Assembly (NCBI GenBank): GCA_002329445.1
Contig: DCTU01000217.1
Location: forward strand, 22,123 to 37,525
Reading direction: 5' to 3'
DNA length: 15,403 nt
From: a bacterium UBP9_UBA1432
Lineage (GTDB): Bacteria > Vulcanimicrobiota > Xenobia > Xenobiales > Xenobiaceae
Notes under the pieces: generated by a model
Database searches by the model: none
Told to the model about the DNA's origin: nothing
What the model saw: only the letters and a program-made list of their open reading frames with translations
Shown: piece after piece, positions 1-6,483 of the stretch
Layout: each line of letters begins with the position of its first letter
How positions within the stretch are numbered: the stretch's first letter is position 1
Position numbers and translations under genes: made by a program

Positions 1-452
1 CGACAAGCCACGCTGCGCCCCTCCTGCTGGCGGGAGAAGCCAAGCCACGGACCCACCGCATCCTCCCCCTCCTCGGGAGTGCCGACCAGGGTGCCGGTGC
101 TGCGCAACTCGGCCAGTTGCCTCTGGCGGAACTCGGACGGGCTGAGGTTCCCTTCGAGGTCCTGGACCGTCAGCACCATGTTCTCGCGAAAGCCGCCGCT
201 CTCTGGAGCCAATGGCTTGAAGGCCACGACCACGGCCCGGTCGATGCCCCGGCGCAGATCCCAGTAGCGGTCCTCGCCGCCCGGCTTCTCGGCCAGGGAG
301 ACCAGGGGGACGCTGAAGGAGATCCCTTCCCCATAGAAGCGGCCGATCTGTCCGCTGTGGTGGGTTGCCTGGGGGGCGGCGCATCCCGAGGCACCGAAGA
401 GGGCAAGCCCGGCCAGCAACGCAATGATGTTCCTGAAGGTGGCTGAACGCAT
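1..452 (-). CDS. Lipoprotein, possibly DcrB/PsbP-like (3' end outside window)
   Basis: Translating leftward from the ATG at 452 gives an open frame of 150 codons that runs off the window edge, so the C-terminus is missing. The N-terminus is a lipoprotein signal: basic start MRSATFR, hydrophobic core IIALLAGLALFG, then ASGC with the lipidated cysteine at residue 24. The mature part (GRFYGEGISFSVP..., VVVAFKPLAP..., ENMVLTVQDL) has the look of DUF1795/PsbP-DcrB-like periplasmic domains, in which a small beta-rich fold follows the lipid anchor. That family call is a weak pattern impression. No strong Shine-Dalgarno lies before the ATG. The gene sits 82 bases after the soluble kinase gene in the same direction and could belong to its operon. 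The lipoprotein call is firm; the function is unknown. Confidence 0.75.
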   Translation of the reverse strand, partial: MRSATFRNIIALLAGLALFGASGCAAPQATHHSGQIGRFYGEGISFSVPLVSLAEKPGGEDRYWDLRRGIDRAVVVAFKPLAPESGGFRENMVLTVQDLEGNLSPSEFRQRQLAELRSTGTLVGTPEEGEDAVGPWLGFSRQQEGRSVAC

Positions 453-534
453 CGGGGCGCGTTCGGGGCTTCCCGTCCCGGTCCTTCCCGCGACTGCCTG
501 TTGGTCCGGTGTCGGATCCCCAAGAAGAGTCGCC

Positions 535-1407
535 TCAGGTTCTTGAGTCGCGGCCCAGATTCCGACGAGGTCGGCGGACCAGCAGGCGTGCCAGCCAGTG
601 GCGCGTCTGTCGGGTACGCGCCTCCAGTTCCTCCCTCATCACGGCAGCCGACTCGGGGCGCCGGGCGGGATCCACCTGAAGACAGCGGCTCAGAAGGTCC
701 TCCATCTCCAGGGAGAGCGCCGGGTTGAACTCCCGCGCAGGGGGAAAGGCGAAGCCGAAGGGCTGGGGGTCCCGGGCCGTGAGGAGTTCGAAGAGGGTGG
801 CGCCGAGTGCATACAGGTCCGAGCGCGTCTCAGCACGGCCCTGGTACTGCTCGGGCGGCGCGTAACCCGGCGTCCCGTAGGCCGTGGTGTCTCCGGGCCG
901 GCCAGGGCGCATCGGGCGCGCGATCCCGAAGTCGACCAGCTTGAGGGGACCACGGACCGAGACCATGACGTTGGCAGGCTTGAGATCGCGGTAGACCACT
1001 GGCGGTCTCAGGCCGTGCAGATATCCCAGGACCTCGCAGATCTGCACCCCCCATGTGGCCACCAGGGACTCCTCCAGGGGTTCGCCCCGTTGGCGCAGGA
1101 CATCCGCCAGGGTCGGTCCCTCGACCCTCTCCATCACCAGGAACTCGCGACCATCCTGGGTGAAGCGATGGATGACCCGAGGCAGCGAAGGGTGGCGCAG
1201 GCGAAGCAGGATTCCGGCCTCCCGCTCAAAGAGCTCCAGGGCTTCGGATCGGTCCGTCGGAGAGATGGCTCGGAAGTCGAGCTCCTTGATGGCCCAGACG
1301 TGCCCTCGCTCGCGGGTGTCCCGAGCCAGCCAGACCCGGCTCGAAGCACCCTCGCCCAGAAGGCGTTCGACCCGATAGCGCCCTGCCAGGAGGATGCCGG
1401 GTTCCAC
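535..1407 (-). CDS. Soluble Ser/Thr protein kinase (PknB/Hanks type)
   Basis: A 290-residue cytoplasmic kinase that is almost entirely catalytic domain. Visible motifs are the glycine loop GEGASS (18-23), the VAIK-type lysine K41 (WAIKEL), the helix-C glutamate E63, and the catalytic loop YRDLKPAN with D141, K143 and N146. The DFG aspartate is D159 (VDFGIAR), and GTPGYAPPEQY marks the activation segment. All catalytic residues are present, although Tyr replaces the His of HRD, as in many bacterial kinases. There is no transmembrane segment or sensor domain; the C-terminus is a short basic tail (RHWLARLLVRRPRRN). The start is GTG at 1407. A GGAG at 1413-1416 overlaps the end of the upstream ABC ATPase gene, whose stop is only 2 nt away, so translation is probably coupled. 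Substrates are unknown; the transporter ATPase encoded just before it is an obvious candidate partner. Confidence 0.93.
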   Translation of the reverse strand: MEPGILLAGRYRVERLLGEGASSRVWLARDTRERGHVWAIKELDFRAISPTDRSEALELFEREAGILLRLRHPSLPRVIHRFTQDGREFLVMERVEGPTLADVLRQRGEPLEESLVATWGVQICEVLGYLHGLRPPVVYRDLKPANVMVSVRGPLKLVDFGIARPMRPGRPGDTTAYGTPGYAPPEQYQGRAETRSDLYALGATLFELLTARDPQPFGFAFPPAREFNPALSLEMEDLLSRCLQVDPARRPESAAVMREELEARTRQTRHWLARLLVRRPRRNLGRDSRT

Positions 1408-1409
1408 GC

Positions 1410-2495
1410 CTACTCCAGGTCGATCCCTTCGGTCATGCGGAGGTAGACCTCCTGGAGGTCCCAGGCCTCGTCCGCGAGACGGACGACCGGGAAGCCCTTT
1501 TCAAAGAGCAGGCGGTTCAGGGCCGCCAGTTCCCGGTCCTCCCCCGCAAACTCCAAGACCAGTTCTTCCTCCTGCCAGGCCGCCGACCGGACCCCGGGAA
1601 CGCCTTCCAGGAAGAGCCGACACTCCTCTCCCCTGTCCAGCAGGCGGATCCGGACCCTGCGGGTTCCCCGCAAGCGCGAGACCACCTGACGGGTCTCGCC
1701 GAAGAGCAGGAGCTGCCCCTTGGCGAGAATCCCGACCTTGTTGCAGAAATCAGCCAGGTCCGAAAGGATGTGGGAGGAGACGATCAGGGTCTTGCCCCTC
1801 TTCTGCAACCCCTTGAGGATGTCGGCCAGCTCCACCCGCGCGCGAGGATCCAGGCCCGCCGCGGGTTCGTCCAGAAGGAACAGGGCGGGGTCATGCATCA
1901 ACAGGCGGGCCAGCCCCAGGCGCTGCTTCTGGCCCCGCGAGAGGCCCTCCACCGGATTCTCGGCCAGGCGGGTCAACCGGGTGGTTTCCAAGGCCTCGGC
2001 GATCACGAAGTCGCGATGATGGGCCGGGACTTTGTAGGCACGGGCGAAGAACTCGAGGTATTCGCGAACCAGCAGGTCATCGTAGACGCCCAGGAAGTCG
2101 GGCATGAAGCCGACGCGGGCGCGCACTTCGGCCACCTGCTTCAGCGAGAACCCGGCGATGCGGGCCTCGCCGGCGTCGGGTGCCAGGACGGTGGCCAGCA
2201 TCCGCAGGGTCGTCGTCTTGCCGGCACCGTTGGGGCCCAGAAAGCCGAAGATGTCCCCGGGATAGAGCTTCAAGGACAGTTCGTTGACGGCCAGGGTCGA
2301 ACCGTAGCTCTTGGTCAGGCCGCGGACCTCCAGGACCGGCTCGCCCGCGCCGGAGGTGTCCTCCAATGTGCGCGGATGGGGGTCGGGACCGGGCGGGGAC
2401 CAGCGGGGGACCAGGTCATCTTCGGGGCGCGGGGTGTGGACGGGGCTGGCGCCTTCGGGTTGAAGGTGGCGGGTCTGGGGATCGGTCTGGCTCAT
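1410..2495 (-). CDS. ABC transporter ATP-binding protein (ABC-2/CcmA-like)
   Basis: A 361-residue nucleotide-binding subunit. Walker A is GPNGAGKTT (87-95), the signature is LSRGQ (185-189), Walker B is LFLLDEP (205-211), and the switch histidine is H242 (SSHIL). The Q-loop region reads GFMPDFLGVYDDL, typical of the subfamily that drives ABC-2 export-type permeases. A C-terminal domain of about 90 residues follows the ATPase core. Residues 1-52 form a proline-rich, low-complexity extension before the core begins at PVLEVRGLTKSYG; most relatives lack it. The ATG at 2495 overlaps the upstream reductase stop as ATGA, which implies translational coupling. An upstream in-frame extension exists but lies over the reductase gene and is not used. 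No permease is encoded in the window; it may lie beyond the left edge or elsewhere. The substrate cannot be predicted. Confidence 0.93.
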   Translation of the reverse strand: MSQTDPQTRHLQPEGASPVHTPRPEDDLVPRWSPPGPDPHPRTLEDTSGAGEPVLEVRGLTKSYGSTLAVNELSLKLYPGDIFGFLGPNGAGKTTTLRMLATVLAPDAGEARIAGFSLKQVAEVRARVGFMPDFLGVYDDLLVREYLEFFARAYKVPAHHRDFVIAEALETTRLTRLAENPVEGLSRGQKQRLGLARLLMHDPALFLLDEPAAGLDPRARVELADILKGLQKRGKTLIVSSHILSDLADFCNKVGILAKGQLLLFGETRQVVSRLRGTRRVRIRLLDRGEECRLFLEGVPGVRSAAWQEEELVLEFAGEDRELAALNRLLFEKGFPVVRLADEAWDLQEVYLRMTEGIDLE

Positions 2496-3577
2496 GGCCC
2501 GGAGCTTCGACGGCCCCCACCCGCCTTCCCCTGGCCGGGCGACGACGCCGTCGCCAGTCGCTCCAGGAAGGAGCCAGGATCGTGGCGGAAGGTCCCCTGG
2601 GCCAGGTCTCCCCGGGCCAGGGCCGTCAAGGTCTGGGCCAGGAAGCGGTTCACGGGAGCATCCAGATCCAGACGGGTGGCTTCCAGGGCGATGGCACCGT
2701 TCATCCACGCCACCTCGGTCATGGCGCGGCCCGCCCGCAGGTCCAGCAGCAGCGAGGGAGGCTTGTCGCCCCGCCCCGAAGCCATGCTCGGTCCCAGCAG
2801 GTGGAAAGCCAGAGCCTCCGGCAACCAGCGAACGGCCCGGGCCAGCAGGCGCACCGGATAGCCCGGGAGGTCGACCACGACCAGGCCCCTCCTTTCCATC
2901 ACCTGCAAGGCCTCGCGCAGGGCCTGCAACTCGACCCGGAAGAGGTCCCGATCGACCAGGAGCTGCCGGCAGGACAGGTCCAGGATGGCGCAGGAGGCGT
3001 TGGCGACCATGTTCAACAGCAGCTTGGACCACTTCATGGCTGCCGCGTCGGCCAGCAGGGCGACCGGAACCCTGTGGGCCGCCAGGCGTGCCGGAAGGTC
3101 TCCCGGATGCTCACCGCGGGCCATGGGGGCCAGGGCCAGTCCTCCCCGGGACGCGGGGCGCACGACACCCGGAGCCGGGCAGGCCACCGCGCGGGTCACC
3201 GATCCCACGAAGGTCCTGGCCTTCCCGAAACAGGCCGCCACCTGGTCGTCGGTGCCAAGTCCATTCTGGATGGCCAGGACGCGGGTGGGGTTCAACCCGG
3301 CCTGGCGGGCCTCGGCCAGGGCGGCCTCGACGGCGAAGGTCTTGACTGCCAGGACCAGCCAGTCGCACCGTCGCTCATCCGGAGTGAGGTCCTCCAGGCT
3401 GGCGACGGCCCGGACCGGAAACCCTCCCGGGCTGCCCTCGACCTGGAGACCGCGTGAGCTCAGGACTTCAAGGTGGGGAGGTCGGGCCAGGAGGAGGGTC
3501 TCGGCCCCGGAGCACGCAAGAAGGCCACCGAGCCACTGCCCGATGGCCCCCGCTCCCAGGACCAGGACCCTGGACAC
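2492..3577 (-). CDS. panE: 2-dehydropantoate 2-reductase family protein (ApbA/PanE)
   Basis: The family reduces ketopantoate to pantoate with NADPH in coenzyme A synthesis, although many paralogues act on other 2-keto acids. The 361-residue protein begins directly at a Rossmann strand with GAGAIG (residues 8-13). It then has a cofactor-selecting region (ARPPHLEVLSSRGLQVEG), the family motif IQNGLGTDD, a catalytic-lysine segment KWSKLLLNMVANA, and the C-terminal-domain motif EVAWMNGAIALEA...APVN. It is about 60 residues longer than the usual 300 or so and ends in a Gly/Arg/Ser-rich tail. The start is GTG at 3577, 2 nt after the elongation factor P stop. No independent ribosome-binding site is evident, so coupling is likely. 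Its last 4 nt overlap the ABC gene. The family call is secure; ketopantoate as the true substrate is an inference. Confidence 0.85.
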   Translation of the reverse strand: MSRVLVLGAGAIGQWLGGLLACSGAETLLLARPPHLEVLSSRGLQVEGSPGGFPVRAVASLEDLTPDERRCDWLVLAVKTFAVEAALAEARQAGLNPTRVLAIQNGLGTDDQVAACFGKARTFVGSVTRAVACPAPGVVRPASRGGLALAPMARGEHPGDLPARLAAHRVPVALLADAAAMKWSKLLLNMVANASCAILDLSCRQLLVDRDLFRVELQALREALQVMERRGLVVVDLPGYPVRLLARAVRWLPEALAFHLLGPSMASGRGDKPPSLLLDLRAGRAMTEVAWMNGAIALEATRLDLDAPVNRFLAQTLTALARGDLAQGTFRHDPGSFLERLATASSPGQGKAGGGRRSSGP

Positions 3578-3579
3578 GT

Positions 3580-4137
3580 CTAGACCCGTCGCAGGTACTG
3601 TCCGGTCCGGGTGTCGACCTGCAGCTTGGTTCCGACCTCGATGAAGAGCGGCACGTAGACGACCGCTCCGGTCTCGAGGGTGGCCGCCTTGGTGGCACCG
3701 GTGGCCGTGTCTCCCTTGAAGCCGGGCTCGGTGTCGGTGACCACCAGCTCGACGAAGTTGGGCACGTCGATCCCGATGGGGGTGACGTCGTGGAAGGAGA
3801 CTTCGACCTCGGTCCCGTCCTTCAACCACTGAACCTGGTCCCCCAGGAGGGCCTTCTCGATGGGGATGTCCTCGTAGGACTCCAGGTCCATGAAGTGGTA
3901 GTGGTCTTCCTCGACGTAGGTGAACTGCATCTTGCGGCGTTCGATATGGGCGCGCTGCAGCTTCTCCCCACCCCGGAACGTCTTCTCGATGGTGTAGCCG
4001 GTCTTGATGTTCCGCAGCTTGGTCCGAACGAAGGCTGCGCCCTTGCCGGGTTTGACGTGGAGGAACTCGACGACCTGGAACAGGTCTCCATCAATCTCCA
4101 CGGTCATCCCCGTGCGGAAGTCGTTCACCGAGATCAT
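3580..4137 (-). CDS. efp: Elongation factor P
   Basis: EF-P binds between the ribosomal P and E sites and relieves stalling at consecutive prolines. The 185-residue length and three-domain layout are standard: a KOW-like domain I to about residue 65, then two OB-fold domains. The conserved modification loop reads HVKPGKGAAF, with the modifiable lysine at K32. The C-terminus IEVGTKLQVDTRTGQYLRRV is the family signature. Having lysine rather than arginine points away from the EarP rhamnosylation route; no modification enzyme is encoded here. The start is ATG at 4137, supported by GGAGGG at 4142-4147 with a 4-nt spacer; the longer upstream frame lacks family similarity. It is the first gene of a compact unit with the reductase, ABC ATPase and soluble kinase. 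Proline-rich stretches in several neighbouring proteins would be natural clients. Confidence 0.97.
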   Translation of the reverse strand: MISVNDFRTGMTVEIDGDLFQVVEFLHVKPGKGAAFVRTKLRNIKTGYTIEKTFRGGEKLQRAHIERRKMQFTYVEEDHYHFMDLESYEDIPIEKALLGDQVQWLKDGTEVEVSFHDVTPIGIDVPNFVELVVTDTEPGFKGDTATGATKAATLETGAVVYVPLFIEVGTKLQVDTRTGQYLRRV

Positions 4138-4141
4138 GAGA

Positions 4142-4147
4142 CCCTCC
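4142..4147 (-). promoter_or_regulatory. Ribosome-binding site of efp
   Basis: GGAGGG on the minus strand, 4 nt before the ATG at 4137. It decides the start in favour of MISVNDFRTG rather than the longer upstream in-frame ATG at 4299. Confidence 0.8.
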
Positions 4148-4307
4148 ACTCTGAGTTCCGCTGCCCGACCGCTGGTCAGGAAGCGCGTTGAATTCGATTC
4201 GGGCCGGTTCGCGCACATGCCCGCAAACCCTGCAACTTTGAAGTGTTTCCCGCAGATTCCGGAAGAACCCGCGATCCGTCTGGCGGATCCCCTGGCCACG
4301 AGATCGA

Positions 4308-4337
4308 GAAGAGGGCCCCGCGAACAGGACCCTCTTC
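4308..4337 (-). terminator. Stem-loop terminator after the stalk-domain gene
   Basis: Read on the minus strand, the 30 bases form a 13-bp stem closed by a TTCG tetraloop. The arms are GAAGAGGGTCCTG and CGGGGCCCTCTTC. Two of the pairs are G-U wobbles, which pair in minus-strand RNA but would be A-C mismatches in plus-strand RNA. This ties the structure to leftward transcription. It starts about 20 nt after the stalk-domain stop. The following bases (TCGATCTCGTGG) are only moderately T-rich, so it is not a textbook intrinsic terminator. It could instead be a pause or mRNA 3'-end stabilising structure. Confidence 0.65.
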
Positions 4338-4356
4338 GCTCCGGAACGGACCGAGG

Positions 4357-5400
4357 CTAGTTCTTCTGGTAGTCCAGCTCGACCGTCACGCTGGGGATGC
4401 CTCGGGGCATCGCGTTGCCGTCCGGGTGCACATAGGAGGCCTCGAGATTCCACACCCCATCCACCTCCAGGGTCCCATCCCGGTAGACGCGCTGCCGATT
4501 CCACACGGAACCATCTGGCCCGCGCAGGATGACCTGGGCACTGATTCCGCTGGCCGGGGCTTCCCCGTTGTTCTGGATGCGGGCCGTGCAGCGCACGGTG
4601 CCGGTGAAGTAGTCGGCCACCGCCATGGGGCTGATCACGATCAGCATGGCCTCTGGGGGCGGCTTGGGAGCCTCGGGCTTCGCAGGCGCCTCCGGAGCAG
4701 CGGGAGGAGCCGGCGAGGCGACCGGAGCCGGTGCGGGTGCGGGTGCAGCCGGAGACGGGCGGGGGGCGGGCCGGGCATCCATCTCGGATGGGAAGGCGCC
4801 TTCGCCGCCCTCCTGGGAATCCGCCTCGGGCTCCTCACCCTCTGCGGCCGCCTTGGCGGCCGCAGCCTCTTCACGCGCCTTGCGTTCGGCCTGGATGGCC
4901 TCGCGTCGCTTGTTCCAGGCTTCCTGGATGGCCTGCTCGCGAGCTGCGTTGGCGGACGCGATCTCGGCTGCGGCCTGACGATCCGAGGCGGTGATGGGAC
5001 GGCCGGCGACGACGTCGAGGATCTCGGTCTCTGGCGTATACAACACCTGGAAGCCCATCAAGTCGGCCACCGGGCGCAGGGGAACCCAGATCTCTTGACC
5101 GCGGTCCAGTCCCTCGACGATGAGGGAACGCTCGCCGGAGCGCATCAGGAAGGTCTTCTCGGTGACCGGGGTCCCCTGACCGCGACCTGGGGTCACGATC
5201 AGCGACCCATCCTCCTGGGGCAACCAGTCGACCTTGAGTGCCTGAAGGAACCTCTCGACCGGAACATAGACAGTGCCCCCGATATTGACGCGGTCCGGGA
5301 ATGGCCGATTGCGGACATACAAGGTCTGAGCGTCCGCAGCCAGGGCCAGCAGCATGACCGCAGCCAGGAAGCCAGCCAGGGCTGAAAGTCGGAACCTCAT
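4357..5400 (-). CDS. Exported stalk-domain protein (copper amine oxidase N-terminal-like)
   Basis: A 347-residue secreted protein. Residues 1-24 are a Sec signal peptide (MRFRLSALAGFLAAVMLLAL) ending ADA before Q25. Residues 25-130 contain two short repeats of the copper-amine-oxidase-N / 'stalk' type (INIGG-like VNIGGTVYVPVERFLQAL and IWVPLRPVADLMGF), a non-enzymatic wall or periplasmic module. Residues 140-190 are a highly charged Ala/Glu/Arg/Lys helix, probably coiled coil. Residues 209-250 are a Pro/Ala-rich linker. Residues 251-347 look like a small beta-sandwich of FxLYD/CARDB type (FTGTVRCTARIQNNGEAPAS). The ATG at 5400 is chosen because the signal peptide begins there, with AGGGGG about 9 nt upstream. 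It is the last gene of the phospho-signalling unit and the only one in that unit predicted to be secreted, so it may be the envelope-facing component. Its function is unproven. Confidence 0.85.
   Translation of the reverse strand: MRFRLSALAGFLAAVMLLALAADAQTLYVRNRPFPDRVNIGGTVYVPVERFLQALKVDWLPQEDGSLIVTPGRGQGTPVTEKTFLMRSGERSLIVEGLDRGQEIWVPLRPVADLMGFQVLYTPETEILDVVAGRPITASDRQAAAEIASANAAREQAIQEAWNKRREAIQAERKAREEAAAAKAAAEGEEPEADSQEGGEGAFPSEMDARPAPRPSPAAPAPAPAPVASPAPPAAPEAPAKPEAPKPPPEAMLIVISPMAVADYFTGTVRCTARIQNNGEAPASGISAQVILRGPDGSVWNRQRVYRDGTLEVDGVWNLEASYVHPDGNAMPRGIPSVTVELDYQKN
4842..4865. repeat. Perfect inverted repeat within the stalk-domain gene
   Basis: The arms CTGCGGCCGCC and GGCGGCCGCAG are exact 11-bp complements separated by 2 bases. 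They lie in codons for an Ala-rich helix (residues about 179-186, AAAAKAAA). The tiny loop and biased alanine codon use suggest a by-product of low-complexity coding rather than a regulatory site. Confidence 0.7.
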
Positions 5401-5489
5401 GGAACAGGACCCCCTTCGACGGGTTTGAGATCGTGCCAGATGTTCTCGTTCCTGAACAGACTTCCTGCGCAGGGCCGCTCGGCCGTCCT

Positions 5490-6413
5490 TCATGGGAAGG
5501 CCGACAATTCCAGCTCCAGGCCCTCCCAGGCTCCCAGGATCTGGGGTGGAGCCTCGTACTGCGAGACCCGCTCCCGGCACGACTCGAGCATCCCCTCCAG
5601 GAAGTCGTCCTCATGGTCGGGATCGTGATGGAACATGACGAAGCGACGGACCTCGGCCGCCAGGGCCACGTCCGTGGCGAAGTCACACGGGCTGTGACCC
5701 CAGCCTCGGCGCGAGACGTACTCCTCCGAGGTGTACATCGAATCCTGGATATAGAGGTCTGCCCCCCGGGCGAAAGTGACCAGGCGTGCATCCTCCCGAT
5801 GGAGGATGCACGCCCGCATCGCGGCCCGGTCCTGAAGCCGCCGACCCGAATCCCGATGGTCCCGGCGCAGGAGCCTGCCCAGGTGGGGTTCCACGTCGGT
5901 GCAGTGGACCAGGACCTGACCGTCGGCCTCGATCCGATACCCCAGGCACAGCACCGTGTGGTTCAGGAACTGGGTCGTGATGCGGACGTCACCGATCCGG
6001 AACTCCTCCTCGACCAATTCGCGGAACTGGAGCTGGCCAGCCATCGACTCGAGGTGGAAGGGAGCATTGCTGAAGACCAGTTGGCTCTCCAACAAATCCC
6101 GGATCGAGCGCCGGGGCTCCTTGGGCGCCCAGACGCAGACCCGATTCCCTGCTTCGTGGGCCGGAGCGAAGAAAGGCAGGCCCTGGATGTGATCCCAGTG
6201 GGTGTGGGTCAACAGGATGTGGGCCTGGAGGGGCCGGAGTTCGGTGGCCTGCAGGTGGCGTCCCAGCGGGAACAGACCGGACCCGGCGTCCAGGATCAGC
6301 AAGGTCCCGTCGGCAGTGCGGACCTCGACGCAAAGGGTGTTGCCCCCGTAGCGCACGGTACCCGGCCCCGGCGTGGGAATCGAGCCGCGAGTGCCCCAGA
6401 ACCGGATCTTCAC
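5490..6413 (-). CDS. Metallo-beta-lactamase-fold hydrolase
   Basis: A 307-residue cytoplasmic protein of the MBL superfamily. It opens with the characteristic MKIRFWGTRGSIPTPG. The metal-binding motif is H70-T-H72-W-D74-H75, with further ligands expected at H152 (NHTVLCLGYRI), D173 (CTDVEPH) and one of the histidines in FHHDPDHEDD. A full dinuclear metal site is therefore present and the enzyme should be active. The N-terminus resembles PhnP-like cyclic phosphodiesterases and RNase Z-like members, so a phosphodiester substrate is plausible, but the substrate is not readable from sequence. The start is GTG at 6413 with GGGGAGG at 6423-6429. It lies 70 nt after the TPR-FHA gene and 89 nt before the stalk-domain gene, which suggests a job in the same signalling unit. 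Confidence 0.88.
   Translation of the reverse strand: MKIRFWGTRGSIPTPGPGTVRYGGNTLCVEVRTADGTLLILDAGSGLFPLGRHLQATELRPLQAHILLTHTHWDHIQGLPFFAPAHEAGNRVCVWAPKEPRRSIRDLLESQLVFSNAPFHLESMAGQLQFRELVEEEFRIGDVRITTQFLNHTVLCLGYRIEADGQVLVHCTDVEPHLGRLLRRDHRDSGRRLQDRAAMRACILHREDARLVTFARGADLYIQDSMYTSEEYVSRRGWGHSPCDFATDVALAAEVRRFVMFHHDPDHEDDFLEGMLESCRERVSQYEAPPQILGAWEGLELELSAFP
5783..5814. repeat. Perfect 14-bp hairpin inside the MBL-fold gene
   Basis: The arms GGCGTGCATCCTCC and GGAGGATGCACGCC are exact reverse complements around a 4-base loop (CGAT). They fall in codons about 200-211 of the MBL-fold gene (RACILHREDAR), in a segment between metal-ligand motifs. A perfect 14-bp stem with so short a loop is uncommon in coding sequence. 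Confidence 0.85.
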
Positions 6414-6483
6414 GAAGGGGTTCCTCCCCGCGCATGGACAGACCTCGCCCTGACCGGGGCCGCCTCGGGCGCAGGGGAGCGAC

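Larger units (their letters stand above)
4138..4356. other. Intergenic region between the two main transcription units
   Basis: At 219 bases this is the largest gap between genes in the window. It separates the stop of the stalk-domain gene from efp. It holds the stem-loop at 4308-4337 near the first gene's stop and the efp ribosome-binding site near the other end. The efp promoter is expected in between, but I could not pick out a convincing -35/-10 pair. No open frame here looks real. Confidence 0.6.

Noticed and set aside
1410..3032. Longer 540-residue version of the ABC ATPase
   Set aside because: The extension lies inside the reductase gene and is Gly/Pro/Arg-rich frame shadow. The ATGA overlap at 2492-2495 gives the natural start.
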